Source: Norana najaformis (lineage: Eukaryota; Annelida; Clitellata; Crassiclitellata; Hormogastridae). Taken from it: a stretch of DNA of 64,000 nucleotides. A program made the position numbers and the translations under genes. A model generated the notes under the pieces. That model was not told the origin of the DNA, did no database searches, and saw nothing but the letters and a program-made list of their open reading frames with translations. Shown here one piece after another: positions 26,790-50,894 of this stretch. The stretch spans positions 12,087,702-12,151,701 of the forward strand of contig OZ029919.1 of the NCBI GenBank assembly GCA_964023275.1, written 5' to 3'. The first letter of the stretch is position 1; the number at the start of each line of letters is the position of its first letter.

Positions 26790-26935
26790 GACACGCTGCT
26801 AATTTTTCAATGAATTTACCGGGTGAGATTTTTCACCACCGCTGCCCGTTTGAATGGGTGCTATGCCATTTAAGATGCCCATGTAGGCTACGAACCATGC
26901 TAACCCGAGATTCAAATCTCTAAAATATAACCAAG
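26790..26935 (-). repeat. SINE-like dispersed repeat, copy 2
   Basis: It matches copy 1 over 'tttttcaatga', 'ttcaccaccgctgcccgttt' and 'aacccgagatt'. Its minus strand has the best B-box-like core of the three copies (GATTTGAATCTC). Confidence 0.65.
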
Positions 26936-27129
26936 ATCGGTATGCGAACTGGTATCCTACGGCACAGCAGACGGCTCACAGATAGCTTAATATTAACATG
27001 AACTAGGAGTAGTAGTTACTGTTTAACGATGATGTGTCATAACAAGAGTAGTCGTCCTTCATCCTGGCTTATGACTGGCACCACCCGAACACAGCAGTGG
27101 CGGAGTTCTAATGAAATGCACCAATGATC

Positions 27130-27415
27130 TCTATTTATATATTAGTAATTGTAATCTCGAGATTTCTAAAGCGCCCAACGAAAGCTAAGTCGCAGGAACC
27201 AGCTTATTTACAGACGCTTAGTCAAAACAGAATCGATAAGCAAAAGGGTCGGGTTCCAAGTCAAGATCCAGGAGTCAGGCAGTTAAACAGTCAGACGGCT
27301 ACGGTGGATGGTACTTGAAATTGAAGCGAGAAGAGAGATATGGAAAAAGGAAGAATTAGGATAAGATTTTTGGAAAAGTATTGTTTTCAGCGTTCAGTGA
27401 AAGACCAGCACCGAA
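27130..27415 (-). mobile_element. LINE 3' UTR (tail family A)
   Basis: It shares 'gagatttctaaagcgcccaa', 'ttagtcaaaacagaatcgat' and 'ggttccaagtcaagatccag' with the copies at 5,816 and 15,085. The TTAC-type terminal repeat is reduced to 'tagtaattgtaatc'. Confidence 0.7.
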
Positions 27416-27704
27416 ATTGCAAGAGGTGAAGTTTTGGTGAGTACGTAGGACGGATCAGATAATTGTCGTAAGTTTGGCGGGAGTTTATTCCAGCGGGGTG
27501 GAGAAGCTTTATTTATAGTAACAAGAGTGGCTTTGCGCTTTCAAAAGTTTCAATCGCTTAATTAATATAAAATTTGCTTTATAATGTGGCGCTCTCTCTC
27601 TCCATTTTTGCGCGACTTTTTAATTTTTAATTTAAATTTAATTTTTTAAATAATGTTCAAGCGATAACGTAGTCTATAAAAGCACGGCTTATTTAAGAGA
27701 TTTA

Positions 27705-27840
27705 AATCTATGGCTATCCGTGCACGGGAACTTTTATATGGCGTGGCATTCAAACGGGCAGCTGGGGTGAAGGATCTCACTCAAATAATTCATTGAAAAA
27801 TTAGCAGGGTCGAGGCCATACGGTCGCTATATAAGCTATA
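27705..27840 (+). repeat. SINE-like dispersed repeat, copy 3
   Basis: This is copy 1/2 in reverse orientation: 'ggcgtggcattcaaacgggc', 'aattcattgaaaaatt' and 'gcagggtcgaggccatac'. The last block matches copy 1 exactly in reverse complement. Confidence 0.65.
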
Positions 27841-28152
27841 TAAAACGCACACATTTACATTTTAACTGAAAATTTGGGAGGTCTTAGTTTTTGAAATCGT
27901 TTAGGTGCATTGTGCCTAATAGTCCAAATGAAAGGCGCTATAAAACTATAAACGTTTGTCTGTAAGGCTTAACCGGAAATGTCTAGCTTTGCCAGTGATG
28001 TGTGCGATTTAAATGCCGACAACAGAGACAATAAAGAGTTAGCGATGCCGCCGCAGCCACCGGCATAAAGAGCTATTGATTTAATATGAAATACTCTAAT
28101 TCGTAAAGTTCACCAAGTTCGCTGGTATCAGTTTTTTGCGATACCAAAGCAA

Positions 28153-41610
<13,458 letters not shown>

Positions 41611-41686
41611 GACTGTAAGTTGTCCATCCAAAACAATGGAAATCAAATTCTTCAGAATCTTCAGTAGAGTCATTCAGTTTCAGTCT

Positions 41687-41692
41687 ATTAAA
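41687..41692 (+). terminator. Possible poly(A) signal (ATTAAA) for short CCNC form
   Basis: ATTAAA occurs 77 bases after the TAG of exon 10. If used, it would polyadenylate the short form inside what is otherwise intron 10. Position only. Confidence 0.3.
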
Positions 41693-42419
41693 TTCTTTTG
41701 TTTACTCTCCACTAATAGCTTCAGGAGGCTTTTCAAAGTTTAGATCAAATTATAGTATACAAACTTCCTTACTTGTTTGCAGACATTTGGTTGGTATCAT
41801 GTTTATGAAACTATCATCCTATTTCTACTCTCAGTTTCATTTAAAAATTTTGAAAAATGTTGTTGCTAATCACTTGAGCTGTCATCTCGCATCCCACAAT
41901 TTGTACCTTATTTGCAATCACATAATCAGTTTCGTGAACAAAGGGAAAGTGTTAAAAAAAATCGAGCAAAATCATAACATAGTTTGTGGTTCTCTTGTTC
42001 CGAGTGTTGGCAGTTAACAACATCTCTTGAATTGCAAAAGACACTGAGAAGTACGCCGTTGGTCCCGAGAGTTTTCAGCACTTTCAAGCTGGCTGCAGTA
42101 GTAAGAGCTCTAGAATTGTTTATGAGCTCGTTTATATGGCAACATATGTGGTGGTACCGCTGTCTGTCCTTTTCTGATACGAGACCAGCGTTGTTGACCT
42201 GGACATTGTATTCAGTGGTTCGTCTGTCAGAAGCTAGGGTATGAACGCTTGAACCATAGCGGCTAGGATATCTAAGGTTTTCCTTTTGAGTTGGTACATT
42301 GACATACTGATGAAGGCCATAGGTGGAGAAGATTTCGGCCAGAATGTCACTGATGTGTTCGTGGATTACTCTGAACGTGCACGCAGATGGGGATAATCCA
42401 CCGTGTCATTTTCCAACCT

Positions 42420-43040
42420 TGTTCAGACCATATGTGAATCAGTCAACTTTCACATACAGGATATTTGTAGAATCTGTGCTTACATACCTCAGACAGTCTT
42501 AGTTTCACTAGCAAATGCCCGTTTCCAGCTAGCTGGATTATTGTAACTCACTTCTGACTGGAATCACTGAGAGTGATTTACACAAACTTCAGCTGGTTTA
42601 AAATTCTCTAGCCAGAGCCATAACAAAGACCACTAAATAATGGCATATCACTTCACTTTAAAAACCTAACTGGACACCCATATTGCCCTCATTACACTGG
42701 CGGCCCATTGAGCAAGAGAATCCAGTTTAAAATTTATCTTATTGTTCACAAGGCATTACATCTAAATCAGCCAACCTATCTCTGCTCCTTGCTTACCTTT
42801 CATACAAGAAAATATTGCGCTTGATCCATGGATATTTTGACTCTTGCTGTACCTCATGCCAGGAAATCATTGGGTTCTTGGGTTTTCTTGGTGGCTGGTC
42901 TGAAACTTTGGAATTGGCTGTCCCATTCTGCATTCTGTCAGTTCTTTGTTGTCTTTCAGGGCTAAACTTAAGAATCACCTCTGAAGTTACACATTGCATA
43001 TAGAATGGTTCCTCTCCTTGGGCCTCATTATAATTGCTGC
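42420..43040 (+). mobile_element. L2-like LINE, decayed
   Basis: Across three frames the order of an L2-type RT can be followed: SVNFHIQDICRICAYIPQTV, VSLANARFQLAGLL, then LAAH-ARE where LHWLPIE is expected, LKFILLFT, and VFLVAGLKLWNWLSHSAFC. There are several stops and shifts. It lies downstream of CCNC exon 10, within the possible intron 10. Confidence 0.65.
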
Positions 43041-44044
43041 CCTGGTTTGCATGAGCCCCTGCTAAACAGTTTTACTTACCAACAGTCTTGTAGTTTCAGG
43101 TAATTCAGGATGCCCTGTGGCTACCTCTATTTCCCCTTGCTCTCAGATGGGAAGAGGGTTTCCTCTGACAATACCACAGCAAGGCTTTCTACCCCCCAAG
43201 CAAAATTACGCACCCAAAGTTGCAACACAACCTTATGAAACACATCCTTTAAAGCAGTAGGCTAGGTGTGGGTACTGTAATCAATAAATTCCTGGCAGAA
43301 CCTGTCAACACTAGATATGATACAGTTTTAGAAGTTTTAATATAAGAAGATACTTCCTATATAAAAAATTTCTAAAAACTGGAATTGAAAATTAAGACAA
43401 AATTCGGTTAGCGTGAATTGTTCGCTCTAATCCTTTGCATTTCATGTAAAATGACGTGCACAGTATAACAGGTTCATTAACATTACATAAACAGAACTTT
43501 GGATCTTTTGAAGCACTTTGGATCATCTGAAATTAAGCTGTTTGATTTAGTCTTAGCTTTTAAAATCTTTTTGTTTATTTAACTAGATTTAAACATGATG
43601 TGGTTTAAGTTTGTTTGTACCTTAAGTCTCCATGTATTAAAATAAATGTCTGTTTTGAATTTTATGTTGCCAAGATGAGGCTAAGTTTTATTCTTTCATC
43701 TTGGGTAACTAGTTTTAAAACCTTCCTTTTCTTATTCCTTGTGGCTTTTGAAATGCAATTTTATTAGTAAATCTGCTTAAATTCTGTGATTAGGAGTCAA
43801 ATGCAAAGGACCATCGCAGGACCTAGTAACAGTCATGTGCATTAAATGTCCTGCCAAATCTGTTTTTGTAACCCATTTATTCATTCTGCTTCTCATTTGC
43901 CTCACAAACTGTTATGCATTATTACTAATGAACTACTGTTGCTGGGATATCATCACTGTCTTCAGTGTTGTTGAAAAAGCCTTTGCCAAGCATGTTGCAA
44001 CTTAGGTGAGCCGTTTCAAGTGAAACTGTTGCATTGTGTTGTAG

Positions 44045-44881
44045 TCCTCAACTGCTAGAGATGGCAACCCATCAAGAGCTTCGTATGATGCAACAACCAG
44101 CCCAAGTTGCAAAGAATTCATCACAAGTTATGTAATACAGACATTTTTAGGTTATTGATAGGTTTCTTTGAACATGCCCTGTGTTCTCTCGTGATGAAGA
44201 TTCCTGGGTTTTGCTGGGTTCTCAAAATTTCTTTTGAGTTCTTTCAGTATGAACCTTGGTTAGGTTATTGCCAAGGTTTTTTCTGTAACAGATTTGTTTG
44301 CCAGAAAACAGTGAGTTTGCACTGTGTTAATTTAGGAAATCCTTGTTATAAAACAGTTTGAACTGTGTTGAGATCATTCCATTTCCTTTAGGCATTTGCT
44401 GTTTTTGCCAAACGATTTGTTAGGCATTTGTATAAGCGCAAGAATTCTTGCTTCTCAACATCTAATAATAGGTGACATAAGTTGAGCTTTTTCTGTCATT
44501 GTTGCTTGAAATTTGAATCAAGATTTGTGAAGACTGTTGATCTTTATCAACATTTCCAAAGTTCTTTATCAATTTTGGGTGATCAGCAAGCAGAGGTAAA
44601 TTACGAGCTCTTAGGTTTTCTAAGTACAAACAAGGCAGTCCATTTGTTCTTTGGCTTTGATCAGTAAACTAGTCCTTCAGCCTGCAAGTCCAAGTGGAAT
44701 CTGTTCCAAAGCTCAGAACATAAATGAAGCCAAGAATCAAACAACTGAGGAAAGCCCTGACACAAAGGTGTTTAATTTGCAGTATAATTCAGAGCAAGAT
44801 GACACTCCAAATTTAAAAAATCACTGTGATAGGTTTCTGAGTGTGATCGTAGCAGAGAGTGCTAAAGGTCTAGCTATTTAA
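44045..44881 (+). CDS. CCNC: Candidate alternative 3' exons of CCNC (longer C-terminus)
   Basis: If exon 10 is spliced at its internal CAG|GTAGGA after 41606 (dropping the last codon and TAG), two downstream segments fit in phase. Exon 11 is 44045-44126 (TGTTGTAG acceptor, CAA|GTTATG donor, 82 nt) and exon 12 is 44681-44881 (CCTTCAG acceptor, 201 nt, TAA). Together they would replace the short tail with about 95 residues, including PQLLEMATHQELRMMQQPAQ, then PASPSGICSKAQ and EESPDTKVFNLQYNSEQ. The result would be about 360 aa. The segment is polar, Gln/Ser/Asp-rich and probably disordered; no domain is recognised. Phase agreement at both junctions favours a real isoform. A separate small gene or chance remains possible. 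Confidence 0.5.
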
Positions 44882-45433
44882 CTATGTAGAAAATGTAAGA
44901 AATCCGTGATACTGGTAGGTGTACCCAGCGCTACACTGTAGTTACAAGGGAATAGCACTGTCTGGGTGCAGCATTGCGGAATGTCCATCTGAAGCCGTGG
45001 GTTGAGGGTTGTCAAGATGAACAATTTTCAGGATGGTTATCAAATGTGACTGAGAGTGGGAACGTGAGCCAAGCGAGTTTGAGAGGTTCATACAATCTCT
45101 TAATATGTGTGACTACATTGCATTTCATGTAGTTCTTGCCAGATTTATTTTCTATTCAGCTTGCTGTTCTGCCCGCTTTCCACATGCATAATCCCATAGT
45201 GATCGGCTCGTTCAGTATTGTGGTTGTTTCAGACTCATTACATAAGTTTACGAGTTTGTGAATGTTCAAGAAGATTACTGCATTCATATAAAGGTAGTTG
45301 TGATCAATTTCAATTTCTGGTTGAATGAAAAGTCTGTAACTTCAGTCTGTGTTCAGGATTCAAATCTTGATGGCTTGTAGTATCAGAGCTCCATATAGGT
45401 GAACATGGTGTAATTAGGAGTAGTGTTGTTGGA
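44882..45433. other. Unassigned DNA downstream of CCNC
   Basis: No gene or repeat is recognised. Confidence 0.4.
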
Positions 45434-46650
45434 TATTAACATTGTGGTGCTTAAGTAAAAGTTTGGTACTTTTACTTTAACAAAGTGTACGGAAATACCT
45501 TTACTTTAACAAAGTAATGTTTCACCCATTGTGTGGTAATTTTACTTTGTTATAGTTTACGCTTGTGTATTAGTTACTAAAGTGGCACTATAACTTTTTA
45601 GCAAGCACCAAGCCTATCGTAATTTTAGCAGTGTTTAGTCAAAATGTGCCAACCACGCACAAAGAATCAAGCACTTGTGCTATTGACCTACATCCGTTTT
45701 CACTCACAGCCTCATTAGCTTTCAATCTCAATGTTGACATTTGCTTTAATGCAATGTACAGTTAATGTGGAGGATCAAACCATTCACAGAATCAGTAGGC
45801 TATATTAGCAGCAGTTTACACTGACGAATTAAAGCAATGAGTGACAGTGGATTCGAAATAGCTGACCAGCTGCTGGACTAAATTATCAGTTTGACTAAGG
45901 AACTTGGCATGAGTATTTTTAGCTGGTCATACAGTCTGTATATCTGTACAGCCCGTGCGTACTCGGATGGACTTCGTTGAACAAATCCACAGTAGTGCCA
46001 TTTGGCACAGTCACTGTAGGAAACTGTAAGAAACAGTTGGCCAGTGAAGAACAGATAACAGAAATGTGCAACAGAAATGTGAGACAGAAACGAAAACAAG
46101 AGTGGCTCATACAAGGCAAATTGGCAAATGAAAAAGGACATTGTTTGTTCGTTGCGTTGTCCGAGTGTCTAACAAATTTGATTTTCACCCCACGACACTT
46201 AACAAGACTCCCTTTGTAAATCTAATAAAAGTAATAACAGGTGTTTTCACTCAAGTTTTCCGCCAGTGCATGGATTGATGAGCTGGGCAAACACCCGCCC
46301 AGTTTAGGCTGAATGGGTCTACACACTGGGATTACATAATTATCCCAGATACAAATTGAAGCAGCACATTTGAAGTGTGAGGTGCAGTTGTACAGGATCT
46401 AGTAGATATATTGGTGTTCTGTCTAGCGTATAGGCTGTTGCATAAGTGGATTGAACTATGGAAGCGAAACTGCTGAATAAAGATTACACCTACTTTAATA
46501 CAGATGACATTTTCTGCCATGGACATGGTACTTTTACTTCAAAAGTTTTATTAGATAAATAAATACTTTACTTTTACTTAAGTAAAATTGTTCAGTCCTT
46601 TAATTAAGTACTTAGTTGTTTTTACTTTTACTTAAGTACTTTAGCCAGTA
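45434..46650. repeat. Possible non-autonomous DNA transposon with TACTTTTACTT-rich ends
   Basis: Both ends carry clustered TACTTTTACTT/AAGTAAAAGT motifs (45,445-45,550 and 46,525-46,645), with about 1 kb of unrelated sequence between. Subterminal arrays of this type are common in hAT-type elements. I could not define exact terminal inverted repeats or a target duplication, so borders are approximate. No transposase frame is recognised inside. Confidence 0.3.
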
Positions 46651-47815
46651 TTTGGCCAACACCGAACAGGACCTTCAAAAGGATATGGAGAATGGAGCCG
46701 AATTGACTTTTAGCATATATTTCCATGTTACAAACACATTAGCAAGTGCAGTAAAGCCCTCTGGCTTTCTTGTCAAGCCACATCCTTCAAGTCATGGTAA
46801 AAGCTACGTGTTATTGTGAAAATTCCAAGAGGACAGTGCACCGTTTAGAGAGATCCTGATGTGCCGCCATGTTGATAAGCCAACAAAATCCGAATTACTG
46901 TAACGCACGTGACCACTTGAACACGTATGAACGCATGAGCCATAGCGGCTACCATAATGTTACAGTCACGTGAACTCAACGAAATCTTCGCGTAACTCTT
47001 AACGAAAAACTCAACTCCTAAACTCTTAACGAAGTCTTAACGTGAACTCTTAACGAAATCTAAACAGCAAGAGCGATAGTGTTAACAAGCGATTGGGCAA
47101 AGAAAGAGTACCATCAAGGAGAAATAGCAATTTCTGAGGAGGGGCGAAGCAACTGAAATTTGCCTTGGATTCCTTTTCACTACCCTCATCAGTTTGAGTC
47201 TTACAAGACCATAGAAGACCCAGAGTTTCTATGCGCTCACTGCATATCGGGTACAGTGGGGGTGTTTCTGTGTTGTTTACAAGACAGGTCAGCATTAAAC
47301 ATGGCATTAGCCTGACGTCATTATCGTTGGTTACATTTCCCACTTTTTAGAGGCGAATCCAGGTGGTAACATGTTGAAGGATTAACTCTAGCTGATTCAA
47401 GTTTTGACTTGTGACAATGAGCTTATGTGCTGGCTATTGGCTCAAATATTTCCACTGTAGGCTGTCATAGTGGATTGCTTCGCTGGATTTCGGCTGGCTC
47501 GGCTTAATTGCGGCCTGCCTTCCGGTTAAATTCACTTAGCATCTCAGTTGATACCTGGTGGATTAATGCATTTGCGCCACAAAAGTTTTCAGACTAAAAG
47601 TTTATCGTAGCTCTGAAGACGGAGGTTGGAAGGTTACCATATAGATTTAGTCCAAAAGAAATAATTTATCACCATATTCAAAGGAATCTACTGTTTCGCT
47701 TCTTATCCTCATTTGATGCATTCTTAGCGAACTTCCTGAAAAGTCATTCTCATTCTACTTTTTATTGGTATGTCTCTGTATGTCTTCATCTAGAATTTTT
47801 AATATTTTCCTAATA
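46651..47815. other. Intergenic DNA between CCNC and the zinc-finger gene
   Basis: It contains a degenerate tandem array of 'aactcttaacgaa' units at about 46,975-47,065. It also has a stretch, 'tatgaacgcatgagccatag', at 46,927 that closely matches 42,239-42,272. No gene is seen. Confidence 0.4.
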
Positions 47816-47821
47816 TTTATT
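47816..47821 (-). terminator. Poly(A) signal AATAAA for the zinc-finger gene
   Basis: It lies about 158 bases past the stop on the minus strand. A second AATAAA lies at 47,761-47,766. Assignment is by position. Confidence 0.45.
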
Positions 47822-47978
47822 CAAGACCATGATAAGAAGCGTGTCGTCTGTATAACAAATTGCCCATCGCATTGAGCGGAGTCTCTAGCGAAACTGCGTT
47901 GCTAAGAAGACAGTCAACGACGGAGTTTCTACGTGTATCTAATTTCTTCGTCAAATTAACAAAAAATTAAAAGTCATT

Positions 47979-48242
47979 TTAAAGTAGTCCGACGACTGGT
48001 TTGACTGAGAGGTCGGTGAGCAGGTTGTCCGCGTCGTGCCAGGCGTTGGCTGGGTTGCCTAAGGACGGCGCAAGAAGTCTCGGATCGAGCCACGGGTCAT
48101 CATCCCAATACAAAATCGGCGCCAGATGATGTGAACGCATTGACCCCATCATTGACCCACAGTCACCGATCAGCGAGTGATCGGATACGGCGTCTCCTGT
48201 TCCGCTCGAGAAGCCCTCCGTCAGGTAAGTCACGCCAGATGA

Positions 48243-48273
<31 letters not shown>

Positions 48274-50894
48274 ATCGACAAATCGACCACAGGTATCTCA
48301 TCGGAGGGATTCTTGGGCAGGTGCTGCCTTGAGCCGGCGGCGGGTGTGGCCGACCAGGAGCCATAGGACGAGGCGTAGAGCCCATCCGAAACGATTCGGT
48401 CGCTGGCGAAGCAGCCGCCGCCTTCCAGAAGCTTCGCCTGTTGGCCGAGCAGAAGACCTTGGCCGGATTCGGGAGGAGTGGCTTCCAGCGAGTAACCGGC
48501 GCAGCTGCGCAGGGCAGATATAAGTGTTTCGAAGGGCGGAAGAGAGTTGTTCGTCTGGTAGACGCCTTCCGATTCGTGCGCCGACAGATTGTAGGCCATC
48601 GCAGCAGCTGCACCAGCGGCAGCCATCGTTGAAGAGGAGGAGGAGGAGGGGGAGAAGTCGGATTCCTTCTTGTTTGATGCATTTTTTTCCAGGTGGTAGG
48701 GATCGAGCGCTTCCTGGAAATCACAAAGCCTCACAGGTATCACGGGTTTGATATCCAGCGTATCCGCTGACGTCGTCACAAGGTTTTGGTAATCACTGGC
48801 CATCGTCTTGCGGTCATTTCGAAATCCATACTCGGCTGCTCCGATGTCCGTTGTCGGGGCATGGAAATTTCCTCCGACTGGTCCGAAGAAAGCGCTATCC
48901 GGACTCAAGGTCTTCGTCAAGATCGACGAGGACGTCTCTCCAGTAACTTCAGTCTTAGGCTCCAGTTGAAGTCCGTCCGTGCGAGGAGGGTCGGCCTTTC
49001 GGCGCTTCTGGCATGCCTCGCCTTGCTCTAGGGTGTACTTGAGGCAGGGCCGACGGTGTCTGTGTCCCCAGAGGTTCTCGCGGGTCTTGAAACTCTTGCC
49101 GCACTGACACTGAAAAGGTCGTTCGTTGGAATGGATTCGTTCGTGGAGGCGAACGGCAGACGAGTCCTTGAAGCGCTTTCCGCAGACGCTGCACTTGCAC
49201 GGGTAGTCGGCGTTGTGTCGGTAGAGGTTGTGCTTCTTCAGGTGGACCTTCAGCTTGAAACCGATGTCGCAGATCGTGCAGCGATAGGGACGCGACTCGC
49301 TGTGCATCAGCATGTGTTTGTTGAAGGCGGGAGCAGAGACGAAATGTTTGCCGCAGATGATGCAGACCGCTCGCTTCTTGCTTCCTCCTCCTCCTCCGCT
49401 GCCACCGACGCTGTACGACCCCAACTGGTTCACTGGCCCATCCTTGGCATTGCTGGTTGATCGGTAAGACGGAATCGTCGTCACGCTTGACGAGTTGCCT
49501 TTGCCGGTTGCCAGCGGCGACTGGAGGTTGGCTTCAAAGACCGACTGACAGTTCCCGTCTGTCATCTTCGAAGTGCGGTCAGTCCGCTCGTTGATTTCGA
49601 ATTTCAGATCGGCCCTCTGGTGGCCGAGGGCAGTTGGGTAGGCGCCTTGGGTTGTCGCATGCGGCGGCTGGAAATCGTGAATCAAAGGTGGAGTGAGCAG
49701 GGACATGGGGGACGGTCCATGCTGATCAGGTTTGCGAAAAGCCTTGGGCCATTTCGTATGTGCAATGTCCAGTCCCACTTTGCAGGCGATGAACCCGGAA
49801 CCGATGAACTGATGGTTCGTCGCGGCGGAAGCGGCAGCATATCTGCTTCTTTCGTCTGGTAGGTCCGCGATGTATCCGTGCTGCTGCTGCTGCTGCTGAA
49901 TGTGTTGCTTGATAGCGGCGCCTATGCCACTCCTCATCTGCTGACGTCCGCATGTCTTGCTTCGATGGTCGTGGTGCCAGAGACATTCGCTCGTCTTGAA
50001 CGCCTTTCCGCACCGGATGCAGATGTATGGTCTGGCGTCCGAGTGAATGCGTTCGTGCGCTCGTACTGCCGTTGAGTCCTTGAACCGTTTTCCGCAGTGA
50101 CCGCACTGTTCGTTCAGTTCCCGCGTGTGCTTGAAGAGCGTGTGCTTCTTGAGATGGTAGCGCTCCTTGAATCCTATGCAGCAGATGTCGCAGACGAACG
50201 GACGCTCCTCCGAATGCGTCCGGATGTGGTTCTTGTAGTTGGAGTTCTGAGCGAACGACTTCCCGCAGACGTTGCACGACCACTGCGACGCCCCTCCACC
50301 CGCTATCCCTACTCCTGTTGCGCAGCCACCTGCCCCGCTGTGGACCTTCACGCTCGGCTTCACAATCGCCACGTTCTTGCAGAGATCCCAGTCGGGCATC
50401 CAGGTCTTGTGCAGCGCCAGATGCATTCGCAGGTACTTCTCGCTTGTGAACGTCTTCGGACAATGGAGGCACTGGTAGACGAGTCTTTCCGAGGGGAAAG
50501 ACGGCCGCGCCGTTGCACATCCAGTCGTCGCCGCTCCGTCTACAAAGAAGTCTTCTGTTAGTGCGTTGATCGTGTTCCACTGGAGCTGACCGTAGCAGTT
50601 CTTACTGGCGGAGGAGGAGGAGGAGGAGTCTTTCGTCAACGTATTTCCAGAAACCATATCCATTTTGGAGGCTTCGGTTGTCTCTTCATAATTACCGCTG
50701 CTGCTACTGAATCTTTGGATATGTCGGTGCATCAGTTCGTCCGGCAGACCATTAAGAATTTTTCCATTGTCCTCACAGACTGTCCCTTTACTGTCGCTGT
50801 TCAGCGTCAGGTGGCAGGGTTTATAGGGTTCGTCGTGGTTATTGTTGGTCGTCCATGTCTGGATCTCGTTGTACTTGGTCTCTTCGCTGCCCAT
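47979..50894 (-). CDS. Nine-finger C2H2 zinc-finger protein with duplicated four-finger block
   Basis: This is a single uninterrupted frame of 971 codons. The first ATG in frame is at 50894; the frame opens after an in-frame stop about 40 bases upstream, so a spliced 5' exon is not required. Fingers by residue: an isolated finger 142-162, block A (207-227, 235-256, 264-284, 292-315) and block B (511-531, 539-560, 568-588, 596-617). Blocks A and B align finger by finger, for example GKRFKDSTAVRAHERIHS and GKRFKDSSAVRLHERIHS. The fourth finger of each block ends in Cys instead of His (C2HC), and in block B its first pair is C-x-C. Linkers rich in Gln, Ser and Gly separate the blocks, with polyQ near 333-338 and again near the C-terminus. 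It is probably a nuclear DNA-binding regulator. I do not recognise an orthologue. Confidence 0.92.
48243..48274. repeat. (CTG)n tract coding polyglutamine
   Basis: About ten CTG units on the plus strand code a glutamine run (following VDLSM) in the zinc-finger protein. A shorter CTG tract at 49,879-49,898 codes the other polyQ. Confidence 0.9.

Larger units (their letters stand above)
25715..28152. other. Head-to-head interval between MED4 and CCNC start codons
   Basis: The 2.4 kb between the two divergent start codons must contain both promoters and 5' UTRs. I see no TATA box near either start. Much of the interval is repeats: LINE tail pieces at 25,965-26,035 and 27,130-27,415, and SINE-like copies at 26,790-26,935 and 27,705-27,840. 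A GC-richer patch, 'gagccggcggcc', at about 25,880-25,892 on the MED4 side could mark its promoter. Confidence 0.5.

Noticed and set aside
48131-50580. Several plus- and minus-strand frames overlapping the zinc-finger gene
   Set aside because: They are shadow frames of the GC-richer coding sequence; none carries a recognisable domain and all overlap the C2H2 frame.
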